Shown here one piece after another: positions 14,652 through 15,846 of a stretch of 15,846 nucleotides of DNA (position 1 is the stretch's first letter; every line of letters begins with the position of its first letter). The notes under the pieces are model-generated. The model was not told where the DNA came from. It worked only from the letters and a program-made list of their open reading frames with translations, and made no database searches. The translations under genes and the position numbers were made by a program. Source of the stretch: Treponema sp. GTDB lineage: Bacteria > Spirochaetota > Spirochaetia > Treponematales > Breznakiellaceae. The stretch lies in the NCBI GenBank assembly GCA_031258505.1, contig JAIRMT010000095.1:1-15846 (forward strand). The letters are read 5' to 3'.

Positions 14652-14684
14652 AATTAGAGGTTTCGTCTTTATTCTATCATTATA

Positions 14685-14765
14685 CGTTTGGTTTTCTCAT
14701 AGATTGGCTAAACGCCTGTGCGGTCTTGTTTTCAAGATGTGGTTACAGGCGTTTGGTTTTCTCAT
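14685..14765 (+). repeat. 16-bp direct repeat enclosing a 10-bp inverted repeat
   Basis: CGTTTGGTTTTCTCAT occurs at 14685-14700 and again at 14750-14765, 65 bp apart. Between them AAACGCCTGT (14710-14719) pairs perfectly with ACAGGCGTTT (14745-14754), leaving a 25-nt loop. The right arm overlaps the second direct repeat. Confidence 0.9.
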
Positions 14766-14815
14766 TGCTTTCTTATCCGTATATATGGCATCCAGAGGAA
14801 GGGTATATTTTTTAG

Positions 14816-15116
14816 GCGGAGGAGTTTATTGCGTCTGAACAAGGCGCTTGTACTTTAGTCTTTTTATGATCTGGATATATGACCGACGATGTTACGGCTC
14901 GCGGCATAGATTCAGTGGTTATGAATGGTGTATTATGGAAACATATATACTTTAGTAAGAGATGCCTGAAGCTCTCTTAGAAGGCTTCGCTCTCTGGATG
15001 CGGCAGCTTTCACGCTTGGCTCAGAGGCCGTCTCTCGCGCCTGTACGCCGTTACAAGCGGGAAACATAGGGCAAAATAACCATTTTGCACAACAAGCCGC
15101 CAAAAATACAGGATAA
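14816..15116. other. Gene-free stretch before the 21-bp array
   Basis: No convincing gene. GGAGGAG at about 14818 has no usable start behind it. A 33-codon frame at 14879-14980 lacks a ribosome binding site. CTCTCGCGCC, 10 nt, then TACAAGC at 15032-15058 matches the arrangement at 7033-7059. GCAAAAT (15071-15077) and ATTTTGC (15082-15088) form a perfect 7-bp stem with a 4-nt loop just ahead of the array. Confidence 0.5.
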
Positions 15117-15366
15117 ACTTTTAGAAGTTTACTCCAAACTTCTAAAAACTTACTTTAAATTTCTAAAAGTTTACTCCAAACTTCTAAAAAACTGTTTCAA
15201 ATTTCTAAAAGTTTACTCCAAGTTTCTAGAAACTTACTTCAAGTTTTTAGAAGTCTGTCCAAACTTCTAAAAACTTGCTCTAAACTTCTAAAAGTTTGCT
15301 TCAAACTTCTAAAAACTTAGTCCAAATTTCTAAAAAGTTACTTCAAATTTCTAAAAGTTTACTCCA
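15117..15366 (+). repeat. Intergenic 21-bp tandem array, 12 units
   Basis: Twelve units of 21 bp (unit 7 has 20) of the type ACTTCTAAAAGTTTACTCCAA. Units 3 and 5 are identical, and GTTTACTCC and ACTTACTT endings tend to alternate, giving a 42-bp rhythm. TTTTAGAAGTTT (15119-15130) and AAACTTCTAAAA (15136-15147) form a perfect 12-bp stem with the 5-nt loop ACTCC; weaker versions recur. In one frame units 1-6 read as heptads (FLKVYSK, LLKTYFK). The short unit 7 breaks this frame, and no ATG precedes it. Confidence 0.95.
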
Positions 15367-15416
15367 CATCTTTAGCTATGCGGGGGAAACAAAGGTTCAT
15401 TTAGCCTTTATTAAGG

Positions 15417-15435
15417 GTAATCTAGTACAGATTAC
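15417..15435 (+). promoter_or_regulatory. Palindrome and weak promoter upstream of the 15466 gene
   Basis: GTAATCT (15417-15423) and AGATTAC (15429-15435) form a perfect 7-bp inverted repeat around AGTAC. It touches a -10-like TACTAT (15433-15438) whose -35 is poor. This placement suits an operator. The gene's AGGAG lies at 15455-15459, 6 nt before the ATG. Confidence 0.4.
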
Positions 15436-15465
15436 TATCTTTGTTAGTATTAAAAGGAGTTCCCT

Positions 15466-15846
15466 ATGATTCCTACAAAAGACAGCGAACTTCGCTCATG
15501 GGCTGATAGCTTCATCTCCCAGTGCGATGCCAACAAAGCCGCTTGGGGTATTCCAGCAGATGCGGTTACCGCCTCACGCGCGCTCTCTACCGATTATACG
15601 ACCGCACTCGACACTGCTCTGGCGCCCGCTACCCGCAGTAAAGCGGCCACAACCGCCAAGAACGAAGCCAAGAAAGCTTTACGACACGGCTTGGCCGTGT
15701 TCGTCACCAAATATATCGACAACAACGAGGCCATCACTCCCTCGATATGGGATAAACTCGGCCTGCCCGTGAAGGATACGACCCACTCGCCGATTCCCAC
15801 GCCAACGACCTACCCGGAGTTTTTCGTAAAGGTGAAGGACATCCGC
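15466..15846 (+). CDS. Hypothetical protein, 3' end outside the window
   Basis: 127 codons open to the window edge with no stop. It begins MIPTKDSELRSWADSFISQC after AGGAG with 6-nt spacing, so the start is secure. The visible part is helical and Ala/Thr/Lys-rich (TRSKAATTAKNEAKKALRHG), followed by FVTKYIDNNEAITPSIWDKL and a Pro/Thr linker. This arrangement resembles conserved hypothetical proteins I associate with gut treponemes and Bacteroidetes, whose function is unknown; this is from memory and untested. There is no signal peptide. Its G+C content is clearly higher than that of the repeat array just upstream. A C-terminal domain beyond the window may decide its role. Confidence 0.85.
   Translation, partial: MIPTKDSELRSWADSFISQCDANKAAWGIPADAVTASRALSTDYTTALDTALAPATRSKAATTAKNEAKKALRHGLAVFVTKYIDNNEAITPSIWDKLGLPVKDTTHSPIPTPTTYPEFFVKVKDIR

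Noticed and set aside
14879..14980. 33-codon frame (MTDDVTARGIDSVVMNG...)
   Set aside because: A faint resemblance to the C-terminal end of amidohydrolases was noticed, but it is too short and lacks a ribosome binding site.
15085..15270. Heptad-repeat protein encoded by the intergenic array
   Set aside because: Only a TTG start, no ribosome binding site, and the frame breaks at the 20-bp unit. Kept as a repeat rather than a gene.

Overview
This window looks like a chromosomal segment of a spirochete close to Treponema, of the moderate-GC gut type. The evidence is a flgF-flgG-flgJ-like rod gene set in treponemal order, serine-rich spirochetal lipoboxes, a G/C homopolymer of the kind treponemes use for phase variation, and a G+C content near 50% by eye. 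The species cannot be fixed from the sequence alone.

Layout. 49-2113 (minus) is a flagellar rod operon: flgF, flgG and a FlgJ-like rod-binding protein. 2229-6056 (plus) is a complete four-gene dTDP-L-rhamnose operon, rfbA-rfbC-rfbD-rfbB, in which each gene overlaps or nearly touches the next. 6057-7078 is an AT-rich insert-like stretch. It carries one secreted GIN-domain protein, and at each end there is a similar short hairpin resembling an IS200/IS605 end. 7079-12110 (minus) is a tightly coupled five-gene operon: an uracil-phosphoribosyltransferase-like protein, a TPR lipoprotein, a DUF503 protein, a lipoprotein of unknown role and glutamine-dependent NAD+ synthetase. 12384-14030 (plus) is a SWIM zinc-finger protein. 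14031-15465 is an accessory, mostly non-coding stretch. It holds a strong promoter, a short reading frame running into a 15-C homopolymer, small repeats and a 12-unit array of 21-bp repeats. From 15466 a conserved-looking hypothetical gene runs off the right edge.

Three features stand out. First, the window holds three tandem arrays built on a 21-bp (7-codon) unit with a tendency to 42-bp dimers and internal dyad symmetry. One forms the C-terminal tail of RfbA, one lies ahead of the signal peptide of the TPR lipoprotein, and one is in intergenic DNA. They look like members of one spreading repeat family that tolerates being translated. Second, four first-in-operon starts (rfbA, the UPRT-like gene, the SWIM gene and the short ORF at 14472) lie at or within about 3 nt of the start site predicted by a sigma-70 promoter with a 17-nt spacer. 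This suggests leaderless mRNAs, while downstream cistrons rely on Shine-Dalgarno sequences or coupling. Third, the 15-C tract could switch either translation or promoter spacing. In addition, rfbC appears to start at an ATT codon behind a strong ribosome binding site.
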